A stretch of 64,000 nt of DNA from positions 503,799-567,798 of the forward strand of contig NZ_CP133464.1 in assembly GCF_031191185.1 (NCBI RefSeq). Direction: 5' to 3'. This document shows, piece by piece, positions 17,543-25,589 of this stretch. The stretch's first letter is position 1. Every line of letters starts with the position of its first letter. Both the position numbers and the translations under genes were made by a program. The DNA comes from Prevotella nigrescens (GTDB lineage Bacteria; Bacteroidota; Bacteroidia; Bacteroidales; Bacteroidaceae). Under the pieces are notes generated by a model. That model was not told the DNA's origin. It saw nothing but the letters and a program-made list of their open reading frames with translations, and ran no database searches.

Positions 17543-20149
17543 ATGAATAAAATATATGGAATCATACTTTTATTGCTCATTCCCTGTATGACGTATGCCC
17601 AGGCGGCACCGACTAAATTATGGGGAGAAGTGAAAAACACCTCTGGCGAGGCGATGGACTTTGCCAGTATTGTGGTGATTAATCCTAATCTGCCCAACAA
17701 GATACTCGCATCAACATATACAGGTGATGATGGCAAATATCAGATTACTGTACGTTGCGACTGTGACAGTCTGATGCTTCGTGTGTCACGGATAGAAATG
17801 AAGTCTGTTGTCATGAAGATACCCAACCGTTCGGGAGAATGCAATATTGAGACAGATGCAAAAACAATTGAGTTGCGAGAAGTTACAGTAAAGGCGAAGA
17901 AAGTGTATTCACGAGGCGATACCATTAATTATAACGTAGCTTCTTTCCTTTCTTCATCTGACCAGACCATCGCAGATGTCCTGAAGAAAATGCCTGGCAT
18001 TACCGTTTCAAAGAATGGACAGATTTCTTATCAGGGTAAACCCATCAAGAATTTCTACATAGAGGGGCTTGACCTTATGAAAGGTCATTACGGCATTGCC
18101 ACAAACAGCATAGATCCAAAGAATGTGGGGTCAGTACAAGTGTTAGAGAGCCATCAAGACATAAAAGCTTTAAAAGGGCTGCAACCAGAGGAGCAAGCCT
18201 CTATTAATATACGGCTGAAAGAGGGTGTGAAGGGAGTGCTCAACCTGATTGCAACGCTCGGAGGAGGATATGGCAATGAGACACTATGGAACAATGCTGC
18301 CATTGCCACCTATTTCAAGCGCAACAAGCAGTTTCTTGCCACATATAAAGGGAATAATAGTGGCGAGGATTTGTCGCAGGAACTTTATTCTTTCGACGAG
18401 GACTATTCACGGACGAGCACGATTTCCTCCATTACAATGCCATCTGTTCCGGGAATAGACAAACGTCTCTATTATTTCAATCGCTCACATAGCATCACTT
18501 TCAATAACGCTTATCGTGTTGGGAAGTTTGGCGAGTTGGGAGTCAATGCGGCGTATTTTCACGACAAAGACAAACGGAGTCATTGGTCGAACATCAGCAA
18601 TATCCTGCCCGATGGTTCTCAGAATGTAGTCGAAGAGGTTATGACGGGAACGGTAAAGCAAGAAAAGGCTTATGGAGACATAAGCTACTTGGACAATAGA
18701 GACCAACACTATATGAAGGAGCAGGTGAAATTTGATTGGGACAGAACTCATGCCAATAGTCGAATAGTGGCAGGGGATAAACCCATTGACCAGTTGGGCA
18801 TGGTTGATTCGTATCGTCTGCTCAATAAATTTCATCTCACTAATCGTAGTTCAGAATATAAGGGTTATGAATTTCTCTCTCTCATCAACCTTGAAAAGCG
18901 TCCTCATTCTCTTGCGGTTTCTCCAAATCTTTTTTCTGAAGTTATTCCAATCGGAGTGTTGGACCAGCAAGTAGACATTCATCATTTTTCCACAGAAAAC
19001 AGCTTTTGTTTGCTTTCGGCATGGAGAATAGGCGAGGTAAACATACATCCTTCTGCCACTATAGATTACCAACATAACACATTGAGCAGCTCACTGGCAA
19101 ATTTCAGAAATGATTTGAAGTTCAATTTCATCAATGCTGGATTTGGAGCAAGAGCTACATATAATAGAGAGAAGTTGTATGTCTCTTTCAATATGCCCAT
19201 ACGATACAAGTATTTCCAACTGGAAGATATAGTGAAAGGTCAAACGACAAAGAAATCCGGATTACGTGTAGAACCCAATATTTCCCTTACTTATAATATC
19301 AATAGTAATCATCAATTAAATTTGAACTCCAATATTTCATATTCTACTCCGATTATTGAGAATTTGTACACAAACAATATCCTTACCTCCTATCGACAGC
19401 TCTCTGCATACGACGTTACAGGATTGTTTGAGGGGCTTAGTCAATCTTCTTCTTTGGGCTATTCATTCAAGAATATCCTTACGATGACTTTTGCGGGAAT
19501 TGATTTGTTATGGTATCATCAGAAACCCGAAGTGCTTTATGGCTCCTACTATGATGATATTTCCATGCGCACAATCAGCCGGCACACCAAAGAAAAAGCC
19601 AACACTTTTACGGCAAAACTCCACGGAAGTCAAGGGTTCGATTGGAAACAATTGAAAGTCGGTGCATCATTATCTTATTCTTATTACGACAATCCGTTGC
19701 TGTTACAAGATGTGGTGCTTCGATATACAGGCAGGGCTATAGCTGCAAATATGGACATCACTATTGCTCCATTCAAATGGCTCTCTGTTTCTTATCAAGG
19801 TGGGTATTATCAGATGGAGACACAACAAAATGAAAGACAACGCTTGCCCTGGTTGCGTACAGTAAACAACAGTGCTTCTTTGAATTTTACTCTGCCTGCT
19901 GGAATAATGTTCTTAACCTCTCTCAATCATTATTATAACAACTTCAACAGTGGGGACAAGTCATTTCTCTTGCTGAACGCAGAAGCAAATTACACCATCA
20001 AACGTTTTAGCTTTGCACTCTCTTGCGATAATTTGCTTAATCTTAAAACATATTCGTATTCGAATAAGTCGGCTCTCACCGAAACTCGCTCTGATTATAA
20101 TATCCGTCCTCGCTCCATATTGCTGAAAGTTAGATTTAGAATAATATAA
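17543..20149 (+). CDS. TonB-dependent receptor-like outer membrane protein with carboxypeptidase-regulatory-like domain
   Basis: This 868-residue protein starts at MNKIYGIILLLLIPCMTYAQ, a signal peptide; an in-frame ATG at 17450 would bury it behind 31 residues, so 17543 is preferred. An N-terminal CarboxypepD_reg-like domain (residues about 25-110) is followed by a plug-like region (TIADVLKKMPGITVSKNGQISYQGKPI trimmed here; FYIEGLDLMKGHYGIATNSI; VLESHQDIKALK). A long beta-barrel rich in aromatic-ended strands follows and ends in SILLKVRFRII. No canonical TonB box is obvious. It lies 13 bases before a GLPGLI gene. Substrate unknown. Confidence 0.8.
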   Translation: MNKIYGIILLLLIPCMTYAQAAPTKLWGEVKNTSGEAMDFASIVVINPNLPNKILASTYTGDDGKYQITVRCDCDSLMLRVSRIEMKSVVMKIPNRSGECNIETDAKTIELREVTVKAKKVYSRGDTINYNVASFLSSSDQTIADVLKKMPGITVSKNGQISYQGKPIKNFYIEGLDLMKGHYGIATNSIDPKNVGSVQVLESHQDIKALKGLQPEEQASINIRLKEGVKGVLNLIATLGGGYGNETLWNNAAIATYFKRNKQFLATYKGNNSGEDLSQELYSFDEDYSRTSTISSITMPSVPGIDKRLYYFNRSHSITFNNAYRVGKFGELGVNAAYFHDKDKRSHWSNISNILPDGSQNVVEEVMTGTVKQEKAYGDISYLDNRDQHYMKEQVKFDWDRTHANSRIVAGDKPIDQLGMVDSYRLLNKFHLTNRSSEYKGYEFLSLINLEKRPHSLAVSPNLFSEVIPIGVLDQQVDIHHFSTENSFCLLSAWRIGEVNIHPSATIDYQHNTLSSSLANFRNDLKFNFINAGFGARATYNREKLYVSFNMPIRYKYFQLEDIVKGQTTKKSGLRVEPNISLTYNINSNHQLNLNSNISYSTPIIENLYTNNILTSYRQLSAYDVTGLFEGLSQSSSLGYSFKNILTMTFAGIDLLWYHQKPEVLYGSYYDDISMRTISRHTKEKANTFTAKLHGSQGFDWKQLKVGASLSYSYYDNPLLLQDVVLRYTGRAIAANMDITIAPFKWLSVSYQGGYYQMETQQNERQRLPWLRTVNNSASLNFTLPAGIMFLTSLNHYYNNFNSGDKSFLLLNAEANYTIKRFSFALSCDNLLNLKTYSYSNKSALTETRSDYNIRPRSILLKVRFRII

Positions 20150-20162
20150 AACCATTTAAGAT

Positions 20163-21017
20163 ATGAAAAAGCTCTTTATTATCATTGTTTATATGTTCAT
20201 GTCATTTACAGTTCATGCACAGATAACAGCTCCGTTTCCGCAAAACCTTCAAAAGAAGAGTGCTATTGACACGGCACGATACAAGGTTACATATAATTTG
20301 AAATATAAAAATCATCCCGCCGACAAAAATTATCTCAGCGACGTGCGCAATGTATATATAGGGAAACGTTATGTAAGAGATTTTAGCGACATCATATTCC
20401 ATTTTGATTCACTCTGCACAGAAGCCTCCAGGCATGGAGCTGTGACACGAAGCAACATTCAAGGAAATCCATGGCCAATAGAATTAATCGTTGAAGGTGA
20501 CAAAAAGGCAGACATTAAATATCGTATGCCACTACAAACTGGTGTGTTGAATTTCCAACAGGATCTGTCTCAGTTCAATTGGAAATTCATAGAGGGAACA
20601 AACACGATTATCGGCTACCCATGCTCGAAGGCGACAGTCTCGTTTGCAGGCAGAAATTATACGGCATGGTACACTCAAGAAATCCCGTTGCCATTTGGAC
20701 CATATAAATTCGGTGGTCTCCCTGGATTAATTTTAAGAATACAAGATAGTGAAGAACAGTATATTTGGGAGGCTATTGGCTTTGAAAGATCAAACGCCCA
20801 GATATTGACATACAAATATGAAGGAGAGAAAAAATGCTCTGTAGAAGAAGCGAGTAAAACAATCGCTCGCATATTCAAATCACCGCTATCTTTCATCTCT
20901 GCAAGTATGGGCGGAGGAAAAATCACAATGCTTGATAAAAATGGAAAGGTAAAGAAATCAAATGATGCGGATAGTTATACCATTCCATACAAATCGTTAG
21001 AGATTGAAGATGAATAA
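20163..21017 (+). CDS. GLPGLI family protein
   Basis: This 284-residue protein has a signal peptide (MKKLFIIIVYMFMSFTVHAQ) and the family signature in GPYKFGGLPGLILRIQD. The preceding AWYTQEIPLPFGP block is also typical. GLPGLI proteins are a Bacteroidetes family of unknown function, often next to TonB-dependent/CarboxypepD_reg receptors exactly as here (13-base gap). It is probably periplasmic or surface-exposed and partners the receptor. Confidence 0.9.
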   Translation: MKKLFIIIVYMFMSFTVHAQITAPFPQNLQKKSAIDTARYKVTYNLKYKNHPADKNYLSDVRNVYIGKRYVRDFSDIIFHFDSLCTEASRHGAVTRSNIQGNPWPIELIVEGDKKADIKYRMPLQTGVLNFQQDLSQFNWKFIEGTNTIIGYPCSKATVSFAGRNYTAWYTQEIPLPFGPYKFGGLPGLILRIQDSEEQYIWEAIGFERSNAQILTYKYEGEKKCSVEEASKTIARIFKSPLSFISASMGGGKITMLDKNGKVKKSNDADSYTIPYKSLEIEDE

Positions 21018-21090
21018 AAATCAAATCGATCAATATATCAAAATCTGTTGTAAAACAACTGACATGTTTAATAAATTAAAATCATTTATT

Positions 21091-21150
21091 ATGGAAAAGA
21101 ACAGCATGGTTAAGCTCTCAAGAAGTGCTATGGGCGTACGTGAAATGTAA
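21091..21150 (+). CDS. Very short peptide ORF after GLPGLI (uncertain)
   Basis: A 19-codon frame (MEKNSMVKLSRSAMGVREM) lies 73 bases after the GLPGLI stop. The KLSRSAM..REM pattern is faintly like the leader half of Bacteroidales GG-type radical-SAM RiPP precursors, which in some genomes accompany GLPGLI/TonB pairs, but there is no GG, no core peptide and no maturase nearby. It may be a truncated precursor or chance. Confidence 0.2.
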   Translation: MEKNSMVKLSRSAMGVREM

Positions 21151-21200
21151 CCGCATACAATTGGATTAATAAGACTTTTCCACTACAGGGACAATAAAGG

Positions 21201-21520
21201 ACTATATACGCAAACATTTACGTCCTGTCCGATAAAAAAGAAAAAGTCTTTCTCCTTTAAGGAAAAAGTATTATTTCCAATAGAATATCCATAGATCACC
21301 GCCTGGCAGAGTTTAGTGGACAGAGACTATTGGTGATTGGAAAATGGATACCATTGTAGGAGAAGATGGCAAAAGGAACCATTGTTACCTCTCATAGAAA
21401 AGAAAAGTTATTATATGCTCATGAAGAAACTTAAGGAAAGCAAGCCTGATGTCCCTTTAACTGGGACTGTGGTAAAATGCTCAAAGGAGAGGTTAATTAG
21501 AAAGAATTATACGCAATTTT
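21201..21520 (+). pseudogene. Degraded IS30-family transposase fragment
   Basis: Pieces of one IS30/IS4351-type transposase appear in shifting frames in the right order: DYIRKHLRPVR, NRISIDHRLAEFSGQRL, IGDWKMDTIVGEDGK (the catalytic DDE region's first Asp), GTIVT and KLKESKPDVPL.GTVVK. At least three frameshifts and several stops separate them, and neither gene end nor terminal inverted repeats are visible. This is an old insertion remnant just outside the ICE. The rest of 21018-21691 holds no other gene. Confidence 0.7.
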
Positions 21521-21596
21521 ATACTTACTTATGGAATCCCGCCCCATTCCTCCTATCCTTGTTAAAAAATCTTTAAGTGAAAATATTCTACGTTTT

Positions 21597-21631
21597 TTTG
21601 TTTTTTATTTCAAAAAAACATTTTACCTTTG
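21597..21631 (+). promoter_or_regulatory. Promoter of tRNA-Ser
   Basis: TACCTTTG at 21624-21631 followed by GCACTCGCAA, with a TTTG at 21597-21600. The 23-base spacing is slightly long, but the -7 box is consensus and the same TACCTTTGCACTCGCAA sequence is found before tRNA-Phe. Confidence 0.6.
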
Positions 21632-21691
21632 CACTCGCAATTGGGAAACAAGACAATTTTCCCCAGCAAAATGGTAATCACCATTATTTTA

Positions 21692-21776
21692 GGAGAGATG
21701 GTAGAGTGGTCGATTACAGCGGTCTTGAAAACCGCCGTGCTGAGAGGCACCGGGGGTTCGAATCCCTCTCTCTCCG
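21692..21776 (+). tRNA. tRNA-Ser (UGA)
   Basis: An 85-nt class II tRNA. The acceptor stem GGAGAGA pairs with TCTCTCC; the anticodon loop is TCTTGAAAA (anticodon TGA), followed by a long variable arm (GTGCTGAGAGGCAC) and the T-loop GGTTCGAATCC. The discriminator is G and CCA is not encoded. It directly abuts the left end of the conjugative element and is the likely insertion target. Confidence 0.95.
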
Positions 21777-21824
21777 CAGGAAGTACTCTGGAGAAGACTT
21801 CAGAAAACACTTCACAAAATCAGT

Positions 21825-21860
21825 AAGTATCGTAGCTTCAATAAGTTACGATACTTTTGT
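21825..21860 (+). terminator. Hairpin after tRNA-Ser
   Basis: AAGTATCGTA and TACGATACTT form a 10-bp stem with a 12-nt loop, followed by TTGTTTTATAC. Probably the terminator of the tRNA-Ser transcript, and it may lie inside the integrated element. Confidence 0.75.
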
Positions 21861-21881
21861 TTTATACTTACATGTTTTTTC

Positions 21882-22006
21882 AGAGTACGTAAGGAGGGTG
21901 CCGAAACGCCCAAAATACTCTCCTACGGTTACAATCTGGTTACAAAAAGATGAGCCGAATAAAAATTGTAACCAAGAGTACGTACAGAGATTGTTTAGAG
22001 TACTTA
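21882..22006. repeat. AGAGTACKTA direct repeats near the ICE left end
   Basis: AGAGTACGTA occurs at 21882-21891 and 21975-21984, and AGAGTACTTA at 21997-22006 (22 bases after the second). An inverted pair GGTTACAA/TTGTAACC lies between them (about 21927-21973). Short repeated sites between the tRNA and int fit integrase/excisionase arm-type binding sites; that role is inferred. Confidence 0.45.
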
Positions 22007-22147
22007 TATGTTGCTGTTATTCAAATGATTATGTAGAACTTTGCAGTGGGATATATGGAAGTTCATTCCATCCATTTAGGCGATAAAATTCCTTTCGATG
22101 TGGAACAATTTCCCATGAATCCAGCTACAATTAAAAACAGTCAATGT

Positions 22148-23374
22148 ATGAAATCAATTTTCAGAACAGTCTTCTATCTCAGAAGCAACTATGTAAACAA
22201 GGAGGGCAAGACCCCTGTGATGTTGAGGATTTACCTTAACAACGAACGGTTGTGCATAGGCTCAGCCGGGATCGCCGTTGAACAGAACCAATGGGACAGT
22301 ACGCGAGAACGGGTGAAAGGACGCAATACCGAAGCCCTAAGCATGAACTTGCAGTTGGACAGCATCCAAAACGACCTGCAAACCATCTATCGCAAGTTGG
22401 AAATGACGGACGACCTGTGCTTGGAACGCATCAAGTCTGAGTATCTCGGCAGGCAGGACAATGTCTGCACACTCATGCAGCTTTTCGAGAAGCATAATAC
22501 GGACATACAGGAACAGGTTGGTGTCTCGGTGAGTGTGGCAACGTTGCAGAAATACAACGTGTGTAAGAAACACTTTGCGGCCTTCTTGAACGAAAAGTAC
22601 AAGCGTTGTGACATTCGCCTGTCTGAACTGACATTCACCGTCATTCATGATTTTGACATTTATCTGCGTACAACCGCTGGGCAGAATCCCAATACGGCCA
22701 CGAAAACGATGAAGACTTTCAAGACCATCACCATACTGGGAAGGAAGATGGGCGCGTTGAACCACGACCCGTTCATAAATCATCATTTCCACTTGGAACC
22801 GGTAAACCGTGGCTTCCTCACAGACGAGGAAATCATGAAGATTGCCAACAAGGATTTCGGTATCAACCGCCTGGAACTGGTAAGGGATGTTTTCATCTTC
22901 TCTTGCTTTACAGGTCTGGCATATATAGACGTGTCCAACCTTACGCCGGACAACATCGTTACGCTTGACGACAAGCAATGGATTATGACCAAACGTCAGA
23001 AGACAAGCGTGGAAACCAATGTGCTGCTTCTTGACATTCCTAAGCGTATCATCACCAAATATGGGCATAAGACCTATCGGGACGGTAAACTCCTTCCGGT
23101 ACTTACAAACCAGAAGATTAACGCTTATCTCAAGGAAATTGCCGACCTTTGCGGTGTCAAGAAGAACCTGACCTTCCACCTTGCCCGGCATACATTTGCC
23201 ACCATGTCTTTGAGTAAGGGCGTTCCGATGGAAAGTGTATCGAAGATGTTGGGGCATACTAACATCAAGACCACACAAATATATGCCCGCATAACCAACA
23301 AGAAGATAGAGCATGATATGGAGCAACTCGCCGATAAGCTCGGCAAGTTCAATAAGGCGATGGGCATCCGATAA
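22148..23374 (+). CDS. int: Tyrosine recombinase / ICE integrase (IntDOT-like)
   Basis: This 408-residue integrase excises and inserts the ICE. Start is set at MKSIFRTVFYLRSNY, typical of Bacteroidales integrases; an upstream in-frame ATG (22046) adds an unrelated 34 residues. It has an N-terminal arm-binding domain (residues 1-95), SAM-like core binding (about 105-200) and a catalytic domain. The catalytic set is incomplete at Arg I: FSCFTGLAYIDV has Ala where classic enzymes have Arg, as reported for IntDOT, where that Arg is also absent. HLARHTFAT supplies H..R, LGHTNIKTTQIYARI the second His and the nucleophile Tyr. It lies about 370 bases from tRNA-Ser. Confidence 0.93.
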   Translation: MKSIFRTVFYLRSNYVNKEGKTPVMLRIYLNNERLCIGSAGIAVEQNQWDSTRERVKGRNTEALSMNLQLDSIQNDLQTIYRKLEMTDDLCLERIKSEYLGRQDNVCTLMQLFEKHNTDIQEQVGVSVSVATLQKYNVCKKHFAAFLNEKYKRCDIRLSELTFTVIHDFDIYLRTTAGQNPNTATKTMKTFKTITILGRKMGALNHDPFINHHFHLEPVNRGFLTDEEIMKIANKDFGINRLELVRDVFIFSCFTGLAYIDVSNLTPDNIVTLDDKQWIMTKRQKTSVETNVLLLDIPKRIITKYGHKTYRDGKLLPVLTNQKINAYLKEIADLCGVKKNLTFHLARHTFATMSLSKGVPMESVSKMLGHTNIKTTQIYARITNKKIEHDMEQLADKLGKFNKAMGIR

Positions 23375-23407
23375 TATAATAATGTATAACCCTAAACCAA
23401 GAAGATT

Positions 23408-23872
23408 ATGACAACTAAGAAAGAACTATCCTACTTCCGTCTGAAGTTAGAGAACTACCTCAGTGAGCATTTCCCCGAAATGCTGAGTGACAAACCATTC
23501 ATAACGGCAAGAGCCGACGAAGCTCTTACCACCTACTGCGATGCAGTGGCACAAGGCTTCTCGCATCCCGAAGCTGAGAGTATGGCAAGCGAAGTGTTGT
23601 ATAGAGGACTGCATTTCTCAAAGTACGATACGCTTGTGTCTGTCTTGGAGAATGAGTTTGAGAAAGAACTGCCCTCTCCACTCCCCGAAAAGCTCTCCCC
23701 GATACTTCTGAAGAACAAGTCTGTGCAAAGCGTTTTCGACAAGTATGAGCTGACGGACAACTTCGGCGCAAGTCCGGAATATGAGAAACTCTACACCGAA
23801 CTGACAGGAACAATCGTTCTGCTCATTGAGGTCAATGGTCTGCCAACGATAGGCGGTGAGAACATGACTTGA
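23408..23872 (+). CDS. DUF1896 family protein
   Basis: This 154-residue acidic, helical protein begins KKELSYFRLKLENYLSEHFPE and contains ADEALTTYCDAVAQGFSHPEAE, the recognisable DUF1896 pattern of Bacteroidales conjugative elements. Function is unknown. It is 33 bases after int, a common arrangement, so it may belong to the integration module. No transmembrane segment or catalytic motif seen. Confidence 0.8.
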   Translation: MTTKKELSYFRLKLENYLSEHFPEMLSDKPFITARADEALTTYCDAVAQGFSHPEAESMASEVLYRGLHFSKYDTLVSVLENEFEKELPSPLPEKLSPILLKNKSVQSVFDKYELTDNFGASPEYEKLYTELTGTIVLLIEVNGLPTIGGENMT

Positions 23873-23880
23873 TGTAACAC

Positions 23881-24013
23881 CATCGGGAGCTTTTGTAGTT
23901 TCAAGAGCCAAGATAACCACTCTTCTCCACACACCAATAATTTTACAAACACTTGGCTTTGTGTGGAAGAGTATCTTGTTATTGCTCTTGAAACTATAAA
24001 AAGCTCCGATATG
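23881..24013. repeat. Long imperfect inverted repeat overlapping the start of a membrane-protein gene
   Basis: The left arm, about 23881-23933, and the right arm, about 23960-24013, are reverse complements with a few mismatches and bulges. Matching blocks include GAGCTTTT.TAGTTTCAAGAGC and ACTCTTC.CCACACA. The 26-base centre itself has CCAA/TTGG ends. The RNA would fold into a hairpin of about 130 nt whose 3' end contains the ATG at 24011. Confidence 0.8.
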
Positions 24014-24358
24014 AATACAATCATCATGAATCAAGATGTCCACACACCTGCCTTCATCAAGGCAGACGCATCGAACAAAACCGATAAGAACAAGCAGCAG
24101 CCGACTTCTCCCAAGCAAGTCCGCCGCTTCGGTTGGACACGCTTCATCGAACTCACTACCTTGCTTTCCATCGTTATCGGTACTATTTGGCTTATCTCGA
24201 AGATTGTAACGCCACAAGTCGTAACTGCCATCTCAGTCATTGCAGGTTTTCTGATACTACGCTTTATAGTCAGGGTAATTCTAAAAGTAACAATTATGCT
24301 GCTGAGCATTCTCTTCTGGCTGGCAATTCTCTGTGCCATCCTGCTTTGCGTGCTTTGA
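24011..24358 (+). CDS. Small membrane protein of the ICE
   Basis: This 115-residue protein starts at MNTIIMNQDVHTPAF, has a hydrophilic Lys/Gln-rich N-terminus and then two or three transmembrane segments: about residues 50-67 (IELTTLLSIVIGTIWLI), 71-90 (VVTAISVIAGFLIL) and 92-115 (VILKVTIMLLSILFWLAILC). An upstream in-frame ATG at 23963 lies inside the inverted repeat. Function unknown; such proteins recur in this position of Bacteroidales ICEs. Confidence 0.6.
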   Translation: MNTIIMNQDVHTPAFIKADASNKTDKNKQQPTSPKQVRRFGWTRFIELTTLLSIVIGTIWLISKIVTPQVVTAISVIAGFLILRFIVRVILKVTIMLLSILFWLAILCAILLCVL

Positions 24359-24397
24359 GAAGCACGGCTCTGTAATACCTTTCATTTATCGTTCATT

Positions 24398-24434
24398 AGG
24401 TGGTTATCTCACATTTCGAGATAGCCACCTTTTC
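24398..24434 (+). terminator. Terminator of the int-side operon
   Basis: AGGTGGTTATCTC, loop ACATTTC, GAGATAGCCACCT and TTTTC: a 13-bp stem with one G-T pair and a short U-tract, 40 bases after the membrane-protein stop. Confidence 0.8.
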
Positions 24435-24711
24435 TATTTCCCACTATGGGCGTTGCACTTTCGCTTCCTTTCCAATGCTCCACAATATGCGAAATGAAGA
24501 AGACGGATGCTGTTCCCTTTTTATCCGCAAAGGTAGTACGGGGCTTGTGGCTTTCAAAAGGTCTGTGCCGCTTGGTTTGTCTGGAAAATCTCCACACCTA
24601 CGGGTTGTATTTTCCGCCAAAACCTTGTGCAAGCCCACCCCGCTACCTCTATTTTGCTACAAAAAGGAATCAGCATACTCCGATCTTTGGACGCATAAAA
24701 AAAATGTCGCT
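24435..24711. other. Gene-free leader region with a minus-strand promoter
   Basis: About 275 bases without a convincing gene. A frame open from 24400 through this stretch is Cys/Pro-rich nonsense before the real start at 24712. The only clear signal is a consensus promoter on the minus strand (24528-24558). Confidence 0.5.
24528..24558 (-). promoter_or_regulatory. Consensus minus-strand promoter, possible small RNA
   Basis: On the minus strand TTTG (24558-24555), 19 bases, then TACCTTTG (24535-24528). Transcription would start near 24521 and run leftward over a gene-free region into the hairpin at 24434-24398, giving an RNA of about 90-125 nt with no ORF. Confidence 0.5.
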
Positions 24712-25143
24712 ATGGATAAGCAAAAAGTAAATACAACATCTTCGATGAACAGCAAAGGATATAGCTCCTCCTCTCATTACCGCATTAACCCTACGGCTGA
24801 AAAGAGTGAGCAAGTGTTGGCAATTAAGTTTGTACTATGGGACGTTCCCCCTTTGGAGAGCCTTTGTAATAGCAAAGTATATCTCCTACGTATGAAACTC
24901 AATCGTGGCGAACGTATGAGCCGTGAGGAAAAGAATTGGCTATGTGAGGCGGTGAACTCTAATACCTATTTCCGCACAGCCGTTCCCCTACAAGGCTATC
25001 GCTTTGACTTCTTTGATGTACTGAAGAAATACCTTGTCAATCAGTACGGACAATGGACAGAGTATTACGCACCCGACAGAACAAGCCTAAGAGCCTACCT
25101 ATATGGGCGCATCAATCAAATAGTAGAAATTCCCAAGTATTAA
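24712..25143 (+). CDS. Hypothetical ICE protein
   Basis: A 143-residue protein starting MDKQKVNTTSSMNSKGYS. It is soluble and basic, with aromatic-rich motifs KFVLWDVPPLESLC, LNRGERMSREEKNWLCEAVN and LQGYRFDFFDVLKKYLV. I recognise no domain. It lies 22 bases before pcfK and is probably in one operon with pcfK-pcfJ; proteins of this type accompany PcfK/PcfJ in Bacteroidales ICEs. An in-frame extension upstream (to 24400) is judged noncoding. Confidence 0.65.
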   Translation: MDKQKVNTTSSMNSKGYSSSSHYRINPTAEKSEQVLAIKFVLWDVPPLESLCNSKVYLLRMKLNRGERMSREEKNWLCEAVNSNTYFRTAVPLQGYRFDFFDVLKKYLVNQYGQWTEYYAPDRTSLRAYLYGRINQIVEIPKY

Positions 25144-25165
25144 CAACATCAAAACATATACGACA

Positions 25166-25585
25166 ATGAAAGGAACAGAACATTTCACACGGACAATAGC
25201 CGAGTATCTCAATCAGCGTGCTATGACAGACCCCTTGTTTGCCCCTAACTTGATGAAGCCGAACAAGAATATCGAGGAGTGCATCACCTACATTCTTAAT
25301 GAAGTGCAGAAAAGCGGTTGCAACGGCTTTGATGATGATGAAATATTCTCTATGGCTGTTCACTACTACGATGAGGACGATATGGAGGTGGGTAAGGCTG
25401 TTTCTTGTCAAGTAGCCGTTAATCACGTTGTAGAACTCACAGAGGAAGAAAAAGCCGAAGCAAGACAAGAAGCCATTAAGCAATATCAGCGGGAGGAACT
25501 TGCCAAGATACAGAGCCGTAACGCACGAGTGAAAAAGACCGAGAACGCAGCAACCCAAGTACAACCATCACTATTTGATTTTTAA
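25166..25585 (+). CDS. pcfK: PcfK-like family protein
   Basis: A 139-residue protein with MKGTEHFTRTIAEYLNQRA at the start, a PNKNIEECITYILNEVQKSG helix, FDDDEIFSMAVHYYDED and a C-terminal Glu/Lys-rich coiled-coil (TEEEKAEARQEAIKQYQ). It is recognised as PcfK, named from the pCF10 conjugative plasmid and found in Bacteroidales ICEs beside PcfJ. The molecular role is not established. PcfJ begins 4 bases downstream. Confidence 0.85.
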   Translation: MKGTEHFTRTIAEYLNQRAMTDPLFAPNLMKPNKNIEECITYILNEVQKSGCNGFDDDEIFSMAVHYYDEDDMEVGKAVSCQVAVNHVVELTEEEKAEARQEAIKQYQREELAKIQSRNARVKKTENAATQVQPSLFDF

Positions 25586-25589
25586 GCCT

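Noticed and set aside
22022..22042. CTnDOT-like att core near GTAGAACTTTGC
   Set aside because: Spacing does not match the GTAnnTTTGC core; kept only as a possibility when the boundary is tested.
22337..23326. 329-codon minus-strand frame opposite the integrase
   Set aside because: Antisense shadow; the plus strand encodes a full tyrosine recombinase with catalytic residues.
24400..24711. N-terminal extension of the hypothetical gene at 24712
   Set aside because: Composition is not protein-like and it begins inside a terminator hairpin.
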